The notes under the pieces were generated by a model that did not search any database, was not told where the DNA came from, and worked only from the letters and a program-made list of their open reading frames with translations. The position numbers and the translations under genes were made by a program. From assembly GCF_002646595.1 (NCBI RefSeq), contig NZ_PDUD01000025.1, positions 238,987-302,986 on the forward strand: 64,000 nt of DNA. The letters run 5' to 3'. Shown in pieces: positions 8,206 to 16,641 of this stretch. The DNA comes from Flavilitoribacter nigricans DSM 23189 = NBRC 102662 (GTDB taxonomy: Bacteria > Bacteroidota > Bacteroidia > Chitinophagales > Saprospiraceae). The first letter of the stretch is position 1. Each line of letters starts with the position of its first letter.

Positions 8206-8222
8206 TTTTCTCAATGAGAAAA
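8206..8222. promoter_or_regulatory. Palindromic operator site C (autoregulation candidate)
   Basis: TTTTCTCAATGAGAAAA, the best palindrome of the three 17-bp sites, 34 bp upstream of the XRE-cupin ATG at 8172. It shares TTTCT and GAAAA at the same spacing with 6104-6120 and 6124-6140. Confidence 0.6.
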
Positions 8223-8383
8223 ATGATGAGGGCCAAGTCCTGACAGCTTACGGCCTGTCCGGAAAAAATGGGAGATTTTAACCCAAAAATAGGCGGTGAA
8301 ATAGCATCGTAGAGCTGGTTTTCCCGTGATTGCAGAAAAACGGTATCCGTTTTTTTCTTCACAGGAAAACCAGCGCTATGTTA

Positions 8384-8410
8384 AATGCACAAAACCAGCG
8401 CTTGTGCATT
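8384..8410 (-). terminator. Hairpin downstream of the sialate O-acetylesterase gene
   Basis: A perfect 9-bp stem, AATGCACAA (8384-8392) with TTGTGCATT (8402-8410) and a 9-nt loop, 55 bp past the stop of the esterase gene. The loop sequence AACCAGCGC also occurs just before it (8367-8375), so there is a small direct repeat here too. It lacks a strong U-run. Nothing else was seen in the 8223-8464 gap. Confidence 0.4.
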
Positions 8411-8464
8411 ATAAGCCAGTGATGGACTCTGGGACTTTTGGGTAGCTCATTGCTCTCCGGAAAA

Positions 8465-9889
8465 TCATTCCCAACTATCCATCCGAAAACTCGATGCCGG
8501 CAGTTGCGCATTATTGAATAAAGTACCTTCCGAACAGCTTTCAAAAGCGTAGCGTACGGCTACCGGATTGGGTACTTCATCGGACCAGACCGTAATGCTG
8601 TCATCCCGGTTGATGCGTACCTGGGCCTCTTTGAATACCCGGTCGCTACCGGCGATCCGGAAGCCACTCAGTTCCCGGCCGAAGCTCGAAAGCCCATTCT
8701 CGGTTTGGTCAAAATATACTTTGATCTTCTTATCCTCCGTTACCTCCATGGACCGGTAAACCGGGCCGCTGTAGGCAATGCCGTTTATGCCGTAAGTCTT
8801 GGCCAGTGCGATGTAGGCCAGGCGATTGCCGACCGTCTGTTTATCCGCCGGATGGATGTTCCGGCAATCGCCGATATCCATGGTAACCGCCATACCGGAA
8901 TTTGGAAGCGAGTCTACCGTTGCGGCCTGGGCCTCCCGTTGCAGGGCTGTGGGGTGCCCGTCCTGATAACCATAGGGCGCGATCTGTACAAAGTAAAAGG
9001 GGAAATCTCCCTGCCCCCATTTTTCCCGCCAGGAAGTGACCATATCGGTGATGAGTTGGGCGTAAGTCCGGTAGCGACCGATATTGGCTTCGCCCTGGTA
9101 CCAGATGGCACCGCGAATGGTGTAGCCGATCAGCGGGTGGATCATGCCGTTGTACAATACCGACGGCGCCTGAAACACCACCCGATCGGGCATCTCCGTA
9201 GGGATCTTGATCTCCGGATCGTAGGTAAGCAGGGTTTCCCGGTCGGTCCAGGCTTCCGCCGACGAACCACCCCAGGAACTGTGTACCAGACCGATGGGTA
9301 CGCCGAGTGCCTCCTGGAGCTTTTTGGCAAAAAAGTAGGCGGTTGCGCTGAAGTCGCCCACCTTGGCCGGGCTGGAAACCAACCAGCGGCCTTTGATGCT
9401 GTCCTTTGGTTCCAGTTGGGCGTTGTGCGGGAAATGGAACAGACGGATCTCATCCGCGATGGATTGCAGCCGCGCTTCGTTGCTACCCAGCACCGGCTGA
9501 TTACGGTAGCCTTTCACCGGCATCTCCATATTGGACTGACCGGAACAGAGCCAGACTTCCCCGATCAGTACATCGGACAGTTCAAGGTTGCTACTTCCCT
9601 GGATCTCGATGGTGTAAGGTCCACCAGCTTCCGGGGTGGACAGTTGGAGGCGCCAGTTGCCCTGCGGATCGGTCTCGGCCGTGGCGCCGGCGCCCCAGGT
9701 GGCCATGATCCGGATCGATTGTCCGGGCAGATCGGTACCCCAGATATTTATTTCGGTATTGCGTTGCAGGACCATGTGGTTGGCAAAGATCCCGGCGAGC
9801 TGCGTTTCGGCCGCTAGCTGGAAACAGAGGCATACACAGAAGATACTGAGTGCCAGGCCGGTCTTTAATTGTCGGAGCTTGCTTGTCAT
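8465..9889 (-). CDS. Sialate O-acetylesterase (SGNH family), secreted
   Basis: A 474-residue secreted esterase. Residues 1-27 are a Sec signal peptide (LALSIFCVCLCFQLAAETQ). A beta-sandwich region follows (LAGIFANHMVLQRNTEINIW), then the SGNH hydrolase core with CSGQSNMEMPV (catalytic Ser, about 118) and GDCRNIHPADK (His of the D-x-H element). WYQGEANIG is also typical of this group (DUF303, NanS and eukaryotic SIAE relatives). It removes O-acetyl groups from sialic acids or from xylan and pectin-like sugars. The next gene upstream (43 bp) is a sulfatase on the same strand, so both may act on one decorated, sulfated glycan. Confidence 0.88.
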   Translation of the reverse strand: MTSKLRQLKTGLALSIFCVCLCFQLAAETQLAGIFANHMVLQRNTEINIWGTDLPGQSIRIMATWGAGATAETDPQGNWRLQLSTPEAGGPYTIEIQGSSNLELSDVLIGEVWLCSGQSNMEMPVKGYRNQPVLGSNEARLQSIADEIRLFHFPHNAQLEPKDSIKGRWLVSSPAKVGDFSATAYFFAKKLQEALGVPIGLVHSSWGGSSAEAWTDRETLLTYDPEIKIPTEMPDRVVFQAPSVLYNGMIHPLIGYTIRGAIWYQGEANIGRYRTYAQLITDMVTSWREKWGQGDFPFYFVQIAPYGYQDGHPTALQREAQAATVDSLPNSGMAVTMDIGDCRNIHPADKQTVGNRLAYIALAKTYGINGIAYSGPVYRSMEVTEDKKIKVYFDQTENGLSSFGRELSGFRIAGSDRVFKEAQVRINRDDSITVWSDEVPNPVAVRYAFESCSEGTLFNNAQLPASSFRMDSWE

Positions 9890-9931
9890 GATATAGTTGG
9901 TTTTATATTCGTTTGTCTAAATAAAGCTGCG

Positions 9932-11452
9932 TCATTCCGCCGTTGCGGCCAGTGGATAGTGGTCGTCGGTCTGTTCCATCCACTGCCGGAGCATCTCCCG
10001 GTGTTGTTCGATCTCTTTTTCGTAAGCCGGATCTCCGATCAGGCTTTGGGTTTCACCGGGGTCTTTTTCCAGGTCAAAAAACTGTTCGTTGCGAGCGCCG
10101 GTGGTAAAGGTGGTGTACTTGAACCGGTCGGTACGCACCATTCTGCCCTTGCGGTCGGGATCGGGTTTGTAATCCGCCAGTTCCACAATGATGTAATCCC
10201 GCCAGTCTGCTTCGGAGCGTTCCAGAATGGGCCGGAGGCTTTTACCCGTAAAGGGAACCTCCACCGGGATGCCGGCGTAATCGCAGAGGGTAGGGGCAAT
10301 GTCTATCTGGGATACCAGATGCCGTTCGTCCACTTTTTGCGCCGGGATGGTCCCGGGCAGCGAAACCAGCATGGGTACCATGGATGCCTCCCGGTACAGG
10401 CTCAGCTTGGCGCTCCATTTGTGCGCCGCCGCTCCGTCCCCGTGGTCGGAAGTAAAGACGATAATGGTGTTGTCATCCAGCCCGTTCGCTTCCAGTGCGT
10501 CCAGCACCTGACCGATCTCAGCGTCCACCATTTCGGTGAGGCGCAGATAGGCATTGAGATAACCTCTCCATTCCAGCGGACCAAATTCCTGATTGGCCAG
10601 TTTGGTCTCCAGGCCGTATTCGTCGTGCTGATGGCGTTTGGTGGTAATGAATTCCGGTTCGCCTTCCTCGATGGCATGGTTCGGGGGGAGGGGAGGCAAT
10701 TCGGCAAAAGCCTCGGGATGCGTGCCGACTACATCGGGCAGACGATATTCAAATCCGTAGTGACGGATCTCCAGCAGAGAATCTTCTTTACTGACCCAGC
10801 CGTCCTTACGGGCATAAAAACAGATGTCGTGGGGATTGTGGTAGCTCACCGCCAGGAAAAAGGGTTGATCCGCATCCTGCTCTCCCAGGTAATCGACCAC
10901 CGCGCGGGTTAGGGGCGGATCCGTCTCGGCGCCCAGCATCCAGGGCTCGTCGTCGGGATTTTTGAAAGGCAGCAGATCGAAACCGCGGATGAATTTATGC
11001 CGGGCTTTGGTCCGTTGCGGATAGCTCTCCGGCAGGTGCCATTTGCCGCCCCAGGTGGTCCGGTAACCGGCCTGCCGGAACAGCTCGCCGACATTCTGGA
11101 TCTCCGCGCGGATGGAATCGCCGTTCCATTCTACCCCGGTTTCGTGCGGCATGCGCCCGGTAACGATGCTGGACCGGGCCGGACCGCAGACCGGAGAAGT
11201 GCAATACGCATTCCTAAACATGACGCCCCGGCGGGCCAGGCGATCCATATTGGGCGTATGCAGGTAGGGATTTCCCGTGGCGCTCATCATGTCGATGTGT
11301 TGCTGATCCGTAAAAATGAGCAACACATTGGGAGATGCCGGAGCGCTATCGGACGCTGTATCCGACGAAGAACAGGCAGAGAAAAGAGCCGATGAAACTG
11401 CCAAAAAGAGGAGTAATGCACGGGAAGAAAAAGCCTTGTTATTAAGAAGCAT
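9932..11452 (-). CDS. Sulfatase (formylglycine-dependent), lipoprotein
   Basis: A 506-residue type I sulfatase. The lipoprotein signal is LFLAVSSALFSAC (Cys at about 27). The Ca-binding motif LIFTDQQH and the formylglycine motif CGPARSS (in CTSPVCGPARSSIVTGRMPH) are intact, as are TSDHGDG and HKWSAK. It is a C-type sulfatase and needs a formylglycine-generating enzyme not seen in this window. C-terminal FKYTTFTTGARNEQFFDLEKDPGE is typical of sugar sulfatases. It probably removes sulfate esters from an algal or mucin-like polysaccharide and shares a transcription unit with the downstream O-acetylesterase gene. The exact sugar specificity is not readable. Confidence 0.9.
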   Translation of the reverse strand: MLLNNKAFSSRALLLFLAVSSALFSACSSSDTASDSAPASPNVLLIFTDQQHIDMMSATGNPYLHTPNMDRLARRGVMFRNAYCTSPVCGPARSSIVTGRMPHETGVEWNGDSIRAEIQNVGELFRQAGYRTTWGGKWHLPESYPQRTKARHKFIRGFDLLPFKNPDDEPWMLGAETDPPLTRAVVDYLGEQDADQPFFLAVSYHNPHDICFYARKDGWVSKEDSLLEIRHYGFEYRLPDVVGTHPEAFAELPPLPPNHAIEEGEPEFITTKRHQHDEYGLETKLANQEFGPLEWRGYLNAYLRLTEMVDAEIGQVLDALEANGLDDNTIIVFTSDHGDGAAAHKWSAKLSLYREASMVPMLVSLPGTIPAQKVDERHLVSQIDIAPTLCDYAGIPVEVPFTGKSLRPILERSEADWRDYIIVELADYKPDPDRKGRMVRTDRFKYTTFTTGARNEQFFDLEKDPGETQSLIGDPAYEKEIEQHREMLRQWMEQTDDHYPLAATAE

Positions 11453-11622
11453 TCCTTAAAGTTTATACTTTTGGAACGCTAAATATAACCAACTGAACGT
11501 CAAAAAGAAATACCGGAATTGACAAATGGCTTGTACTTTTTGTTCAGCAGTAGCGCACGCTGATCGATTTTCCGGTCCAGCCTGAAAAGCAAGAGAAACG
11601 CCTAAATCGCTAATCCAAAAGC

Positions 11623-12495
11623 ATGAAAAAAGCACAACTTGAATTAAAAACCGACGCCATTCTTGGAGAAGGTTCAATCTGGAACGCAGAGACCCAAGAA
11701 TTGTACTGGATCGATATTGAAGGCAAAAAACTCCATATCTACGATCCGGCCACCCGGAAAAATCGCACCCTGGATCTGCCCACGCGGATAGGAACGGTGG
11801 TACCTGCGGGAAAAGACCGGGCGCTGATCGGTCTGGAAGATGGCGTCTATGCGATCGATACCCGTACCGGAGAGATCAGCCGGTTTGCTGCCATTGAAGC
11901 GGACCGGCCGGGCAACCGACTGAACGACGGCAAATGCGATCCCGCCGGCCGACTCTGGATCGGTACCATGAGTTTGGAAGAGGAAGAAGGAGCAGGAACC
12001 CTCTACCGGGTAGATCCGGACGGAGCGGTGAGCCCCCAGATCCGGAACGTAACTATCTCGAACGGCATCGTCTGGACTTCCGATCACCGGACGATGTACT
12101 ATATTGATACGCCCACCGGGCAGGTGCGGGCTTATGATTTTGATCTCGCTTCCGGCAGCATCAGCAACGAGCGGGTGGCTGTGGAAATTGATGAATCCGA
12201 AGGTTTCCCGGATGGCATGACCATCGATGCGGAAGATATGATCTGGGTGGCTTTGTGGAAGGGCAGTGCGGTAGCCCGCTTCGACCCCCGGAGCGGAAAA
12301 CTGCTGGAAAAGATAGAGGTGCCGGCGCTAAAGGTCCCTTCCTGTGCCTTTGGCGGTCCGGAACTGGATACGCTCTACATCACCACCGCCAGCATTGATA
12401 TGTCGCCGGAGCAACAGACACAGTTCCCGGATGCGGGATCGCTGTTTAGCGTGAAACCGGGCGTGAAAGGAGTGGGAAGTCCGTTTTTTGGGTAA
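11623..12495 (+). CDS. SMP-30/gluconolactonase family protein
   Basis: A 290-residue six-bladed propeller of the SMP-30/regucalcin/gluconolactonase family. Metal ligands are visible: Glu in LGEGSIWN (residue 16-17), Asn in NRLNDGKCDPAGRLWIGTM (about 103), Asn in ISNGIVW (about 148) and Asp in FPDGMTIDAEDMIWVALW (about 199). These enzymes hydrolyse sugar lactones, such as gluconolactone, in the cytoplasm; there is no signal peptide. It is divergent from the sulfatase gene and followed after 11 bp by an unrelated hypothetical gene. Length is normal for the family. A sugar acid pathway role is likely; substrate not determined. Confidence 0.9.
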   Translation: MKKAQLELKTDAILGEGSIWNAETQELYWIDIEGKKLHIYDPATRKNRTLDLPTRIGTVVPAGKDRALIGLEDGVYAIDTRTGEISRFAAIEADRPGNRLNDGKCDPAGRLWIGTMSLEEEEGAGTLYRVDPDGAVSPQIRNVTISNGIVWTSDHRTMYYIDTPTGQVRAYDFDLASGSISNERVAVEIDESEGFPDGMTIDAEDMIWVALWKGSAVARFDPRSGKLLEKIEVPALKVPSCAFGGPELDTLYITTASIDMSPEQQTQFPDAGSLFSVKPGVKGVGSPFFG

Positions 12496-12506
12496 CCCTT
12501 TAAAAT

Positions 12507-13079
12507 ATGACCAGAGAAGAGCAATCGACATTGAAAAAAATTTCCATTCGAGGCAGATTTGCCTACGGTTTGTGGTGTCTGGAAGAGTTGGCAGCCAGCA
12601 GAGGGAACTCCGATCCAGCTCTGACGACTTTGATCAATAAGCTTTGGAAAGTCACAGAATCGGAAACACTCGGGTGGTGGGAAGATCTGCTGGTGGAGCA
12701 CAATCCCAAAGTAATGATTCCGGATTATATAGCTTTTAAAGAAGGGCGGGTGTCGTTGCGGGCAATCGACCTGAGTACGATTGACACTGCTACTGATTTT
12801 GCCGCGAGAGCCGCCTTCCTGCAAAGTTTGGAAGAACCGATCCCTGAATTGCTGGATAAACTGGCCCAGATCGCTAACCAAAACCTTTTTGCCGGTACCG
12901 AAATTTACAGTGAACTAACCTATCAATCTACCACTCAGCTTATCGAAATTCTGGACGCCGAGAAGGATTATGATCGACCAGGATTGGAAATTGTAGCTTT
13001 CTCGAAATTTAGTGGGAATGATGGTTGGGGAATCCCGTTTCCCAGAGCAAAAATTGTGGCGGAGCAGAACGTTAAGTGA
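12507..13079 (+). CDS. Hypothetical protein, helical
   Basis: A 190-residue protein I do not recognise. It is rich in charged helices, has no signal peptide or membrane segment, and starts 11 bp after the SMP-30 gene on the same strand, so it may be co-transcribed. Recognisable parts: FAYGLWCLEELA near residue 18 and a C-terminal GNDGWGIPFPRAKI. Its base composition is more AT-rich than the neighbouring genes, which may indicate a recent gain. It is convergent with radA, with only 22 bp between the stops. Confidence 0.7.
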   Translation: MTREEQSTLKKISIRGRFAYGLWCLEELAASRGNSDPALTTLINKLWKVTESETLGWWEDLLVEHNPKVMIPDYIAFKEGRVSLRAIDLSTIDTATDFAARAAFLQSLEEPIPELLDKLAQIANQNLFAGTEIYSELTYQSTTQLIEILDAEKDYDRPGLEIVAFSKFSGNDGWGIPFPRAKIVAEQNVK

Positions 13080-13101
13080 TTTATTGGCTGATCGGTAAAG
13101 C

Positions 13102-14484
13102 CTATTCTTCAAAAAGGTCCCGATAGAGTTCCTCCAGTTTCCCTATCGTCTGTACGCGGATCTTATAGCGATCCAAGTCCAGTCCCTTGGTATTGTATTT
13201 AGAAATGTAGATCTTTTTAAAACCCAGTCGGTCGGCTTCCTGGATGCGTTGTTCCACCCGGTTGACGGCCCGGATCTCTCCCGAGAGCCCGACCTCTCCG
13301 GCAAAACAGATATTGGTCGGAATGGCGATATCTTCGAGGGAGGAGATGAGGGCGCTGACAATGGCCAGGTCGATGGCGGGGTCGTCCACTTTGATCCCTC
13401 CGGCAATGTTGAGGAAAACGTCGTGCTGCCCGTAGGGAAAACCGCCGCGCTTCTCCAATACCGCCAGCAACATACTGAGCCGGCGTAGGTCAAAACCCGT
13501 TGCCGAACGTTGCGGTGTACCGTAAACGGCCCGGCTGACCAGGGCCTGCACTTCGATCAGCATGGATCGCATGCCTTCCATAGTCGCGGCGATCGCACTT
13601 CCGCTCAGATCATCATCTTTCTGCGAAAGTAATAGTTCCGAGGGGTTGGAGACTTCCCGCAGTCCGGTGGCCTGCATTTCGTAAATACCCATCTCGTCGG
13701 TCGACCCGAAACGGTTTTTCAGGGTCCGCAGGATCCGGTAGGTGTAATGCTGATCCCCTTCAAACTGCAGGACGGCATCGACAATGTGCTCCAACAATTT
13801 GGGCCCGGCAATCGAACCCTCTTTGGTAATGTGACCGATGATGATCACCGGAATGTTCATTTCCTTGGCAAAGCGTTGGAGTTCGCCGGCGCACTCCCGC
13901 ACCTGGCTCACACTGCCCGGCATGGACTCGATATGGGGAGAAGATAAGGTCTGGATGGAATCGGTAATGATGAGTTGGGGCCCAAGTTGCTGCGCGTGGT
14001 TGAGGATCTTGGTCGTATTGGTTTCCGTGAGGATAAAACAGTTGGAGGGGTCCCCGCCGATCCGGTCGGCACGCATCTTGATCTGGTCTTCGCTTTCCTC
14101 ACCGGATACATACAGGATACGGGCGTCGGTGTACAGGGCCAGTTGCAACAGCAGCGTAGACTTCCCGATCCCCGGCTGCCCACCAATCAGGATCAGTGAA
14201 CCGGGAACGATGCCGCCCCCCAGCACACGGTTGAATTCGCCGTCCGGGGTAACGAGACGCTGGATACTGCCGGCTTTGATCTCCGGCAACGCGACCGGTT
14301 TCGGCCCCGTCTGGCTGACGTTGGCACCCTGCCATGGTCGGCGCTTTTCCTCCTGCGTCACTTCCTTGCTGACGACCTCTTCCACGTAGGTATTCCATTC
14401 TCCGCAGGCGTGGCACTTACCTACCCATTTGGGTGAGGTGGTTCCACAGTTATTGCAAATAAAAACACTTTTAATTTTAGCCAT
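13102..14484 (-). CDS. radA: DNA repair protein RadA
   Basis: A 460-residue RadA/Sms. The N-terminal zinc finger has Cys10, Cys13, Cys24 and Cys27; the ATPase core has Walker A GGQPGIGKST (101-110); the RadA-specific KNRFG motif is near 253-257; the C-terminal third is the Lon-like domain (GGIKVDDPAIDLAIVSALIS). RadA is a DNA-dependent ATPase and helicase that processes recombination intermediates and works with RecA. The ATG at 14484 was chosen because MAKIKSVFIC is the family start; 17 further upstream codons have no homology. The gene is alone on its strand here, after a DUF819 permease gene and an AT-rich hairpin. Confidence 0.96.
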   Translation of the reverse strand: MAKIKSVFICNNCGTTSPKWVGKCHACGEWNTYVEEVVSKEVTQEEKRRPWQGANVSQTGPKPVALPEIKAGSIQRLVTPDGEFNRVLGGGIVPGSLILIGGQPGIGKSTLLLQLALYTDARILYVSGEESEDQIKMRADRIGGDPSNCFILTETNTTKILNHAQQLGPQLIITDSIQTLSSPHIESMPGSVSQVRECAGELQRFAKEMNIPVIIIGHITKEGSIAGPKLLEHIVDAVLQFEGDQHYTYRILRTLKNRFGSTDEMGIYEMQATGLREVSNPSELLLSQKDDDLSGSAIAATMEGMRSMLIEVQALVSRAVYGTPQRSATGFDLRRLSMLLAVLEKRGGFPYGQHDVFLNIAGGIKVDDPAIDLAIVSALISSLEDIAIPTNICFAGEVGLSGEIRAVNRVEQRIQEADRLGFKKIYISKYNTKGLDLDRYKIRVQTIGKLEELYRDLFEE

Positions 14485-14541
14485 GCACAAATATAAACTA
14501 AAAGTTTTAACTGGTGGAGTCCCGTAGATCCGCATCCTCTC

Positions 14542-14574
14542 AGATCTGCAAAATTTTAAAAATTTTGTAGATCT
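14542..14574. repeat. AT-rich 15-bp hairpin and triplet run after the DUF819 gene
   Basis: AGATCTGCAAAATTT (14542-14556) pairs with AAATTTTGTAGATCT (14560-14574) with a single G:T and a 3-nt loop. On its right is an (ACT)n run, at 14573-14588, that on the minus strand follows the DUF819 stop codon directly as AGT repeats. It is a possible terminator for the DUF819 gene without a U-run. Confidence 0.45.
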
Positions 14575-14589
14575 ACTACTACTACTACT

Positions 14590-15840
14590 TTAGCTCACCA
14601 CCCCCCGCATCAAAAACGCACAGATCAACGCCCCGTAAGTCCCCAGCGCATAGCCCAGGACTGCCATCAGTGCCCCCACCGGCGCCAGGGCCGGACTAAA
14701 AGCCGAAGCAACGACCGGCGCCGAAGCAGCACCCCCCACATTCGCCTGACTGCCCACCGCCACGAAAAAGAACGGAGCGCGGATCAATTTGGCTACCAGT
14801 AGCAGAATGCTCACGTGGATCAACATCCAAACTAAACCGATGGCGAAGAGTTCCAGATTATCGAAAACCTCGGCGAGGTTCATTTTCATACCGATGGTAG
14901 CGACCAGGATGTAGATGAATACACTGCCCCATTTGGAAGCGCCGACACCCTCCATATTACGGGCTTTGGTGAAGGACAGGGCCAGACCGATAGTAGTGGC
15001 AATAACGATCAGCCAGAAAAAGCCACTGGCGAGAGAATCCAGTCCCCAGGCCTGCAGGGTTTCGTAGCGATCGCTCATAAAGGGAGCGATCAGATCCGAG
15101 CCCCAGTGGGATACGGCAACTCCACCGAAAGCGATGGCGAGCATCACAAAAAGATCGGTAGTGGTCGGTATGCGGGCTACTTCCGCCTGGTAGGCCTCCA
15201 CTTTTTCGCGCAGGGCTTCTACGGCCGAGTTGTCCGCTTTGAGCCATTTATCTACTCTTTTGGAAATATTGGCACCATACAATAGGAAACCCATCCATAT
15301 ATTTGCGACCACCACATCCACGACGATCATGGAGGCAAAGAGATTATCGTCCACTTCAAATATTTCCTTCATGGCCGTCTGGTTGGCTCCGCCGCCGATC
15401 CAGCTCCCGGCAATCGTCGAAAGGCCGCGCCAGAGCTCGTTGGCGCTGATATCGAACAGATCCGGAAAAAGGCTGGTTGTGATCAGCAGGGCCACGGGGC
15501 CGCCCAGTACAATACCGAGAGTGGCGGCAAAGAACATGATCAGGGCCTTGGGGCCGAGATTGAGTACCCCCTTGAAATCGATACTGATACAAAGGAGGAT
15601 CAAACTGGCCGGCAACAGATACCGGGAAGCGACAAAATACAATTGCGATTCTTCGCCGGAGATCAGTCCCAGCGGCCAGGCCAGCAGGGCGGGTAGGAAG
15701 TAACACAGCAGTATGGGCGGAACGTAAGTGTAGAACTTTTTCCAGAAAGGCGTTTCGCTGCTGGCGGTATAAAATACAAAGGCCAGGACGATCAGTAAAA
15801 GCCCCAGCACAATGGCATCATTCGTAAAAATTGGTTCCAT
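14590..15840 (-). CDS. DUF819 family membrane protein
   Basis: A 416-residue integral membrane protein of the DUF819 (YjcL-like) family. About 11-12 hydrophobic helices are visible, with an N-terminal LGLLLIVLAFVFYTA and the Gly-rich signatures GSWIGGGANQTAMKEIF (about 150-166) and GSQANVGGAASAPVVASAF near the C-terminus. These two repeated GG-rich hairpins resemble the re-entrant loops of elevator-type carriers such as the gluconate and glutamate:Na symporter groups, so a secondary-transport role is likely, but the substrate is unknown. A cytoplasmic loop lies about residues 200-225. It is a single-gene unit between guaD (divergent) and radA. Confidence 0.85.
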   Translation of the reverse strand: MEPIFTNDAIVLGLLLIVLAFVFYTASSETPFWKKFYTYVPPILLCYFLPALLAWPLGLISGEESQLYFVASRYLLPASLILLCISIDFKGVLNLGPKALIMFFAATLGIVLGGPVALLITTSLFPDLFDISANELWRGLSTIAGSWIGGGANQTAMKEIFEVDDNLFASMIVVDVVVANIWMGFLLYGANISKRVDKWLKADNSAVEALREKVEAYQAEVARIPTTTDLFVMLAIAFGGVAVSHWGSDLIAPFMSDRYETLQAWGLDSLASGFFWLIVIATTIGLALSFTKARNMEGVGASKWGSVFIYILVATIGMKMNLAEVFDNLELFAIGLVWMLIHVSILLLVAKLIRAPFFFVAVGSQANVGGAASAPVVASAFSPALAPVGALMAVLGYALGTYGALICAFLMRGVVS

Positions 15841-16012
15841 ATGGATCGGTTATTAGTGAGCGTTGTCGTTAACGGAGGGTCAGCAGTTGTACGCTCCGTA
15901 GCGGAATATTATCTGTAGGATACGGTTGCGACCGTACCTCGGAAAACTGCGCTACGGATAAGCACTGACCGTGGTTTACTGACAATTGACAATTATTATA
16001 TAAGGCGAATAT

Positions 16013-16492
16013 ATGAATAAAGAGCAAGATCAACATTTTATCCGAATGGCAATTGAAACCGGTCGCCGGGGCATGGTCGAGAATCTGGGCGGTCCGTTCG
16101 GTGCCGTGATCGTAAAAGACGGAGTGGTCATCGCCCGGAGTTCCAACCGGGTAACCTCGATCAAGGATCCCACCGCCCACGCCGAAGTGATGGCCATCCG
16201 GGAAGCCTGCCGCGTACTGGATAATTTTGAACTCAAGGGCTGTGAACTCTACTCCTCCTGCGAACCCTGCCCGATGTGCCTGGGAGCGATCTACTGGGCC
16301 CGGCTGGACCGGGTCGTTTACGCGGCATCCGACGAAGATGCGGCCCGGGCCGGTTTTGACGATCAGTTTATTTACGAAGAACTGGACCTGCCGCCCGAAC
16401 AGCGGTCGCTGCCCACCCGACAGATCCTGCGGGAAGAGGGGGCGCAGCTTTTTCGGGAATGGATCGCGAAGGAAGATCGTCTGGAGTACTGA
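16013..16492 (+). CDS. guaD: Guanine deaminase / nucleoside deaminase
   Basis: A 159-residue zinc-dependent deaminase of the CDA fold. Zinc ligands and catalytic Glu are in PTAHAEVMAI (His and Glu) and SCEPCPMCLGAIYWA (two Cys). The GGPFGAVIVKDG start and the C-terminal LDRVVYAASDEDAARAGFDD with a final Glu-Tyr are typical of GuaD of Bacillus type rather than of tRNA adenosine deaminase TadA, which has a shorter C-terminus. It converts guanine to xanthine and ammonia. It stands alone, divergent from the DUF819 permease gene, which might carry a related compound. Confidence 0.85.
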   Translation: MNKEQDQHFIRMAIETGRRGMVENLGGPFGAVIVKDGVVIARSSNRVTSIKDPTAHAEVMAIREACRVLDNFELKGCELYSSCEPCPMCLGAIYWARLDRVVYAASDEDAARAGFDDQFIYEELDLPPEQRSLPTRQILREEGAQLFREWIAKEDRLEY

Positions 16493-16641
16493 GATCAGGT
16501 CGCTCTGCTCGCGCCTGGCCCTCATTTTGACTTTTTCCCCGATATTTAAAGCTCATATACTCTTGTGGTTAGGAAAGGCTGGATATAAACACTAGCTTTA
16601 TATCATAAAGCAAAACCTCACAAAAATTAAAGCTACGGGAA

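Noticed and set aside
8359..8544. A 61-codon minus-strand ORF at the end of the O-acetylesterase gene
   Set aside because: It lies mostly in another frame of the esterase and across a hairpin; no support.
8705..9817. A 370-codon open frame antisense to the sialate O-acetylesterase gene
   Set aside because: The reverse strand has an intact family protein with signal peptide and catalytic motifs; the antisense frame has no known motif and is a by-product of codon bias.
9869..10912. A 347-codon open frame antisense to the sulfatase
   Set aside because: The sulfatase on the other strand has an intact CxPxR site; the antisense frame shows no domain.
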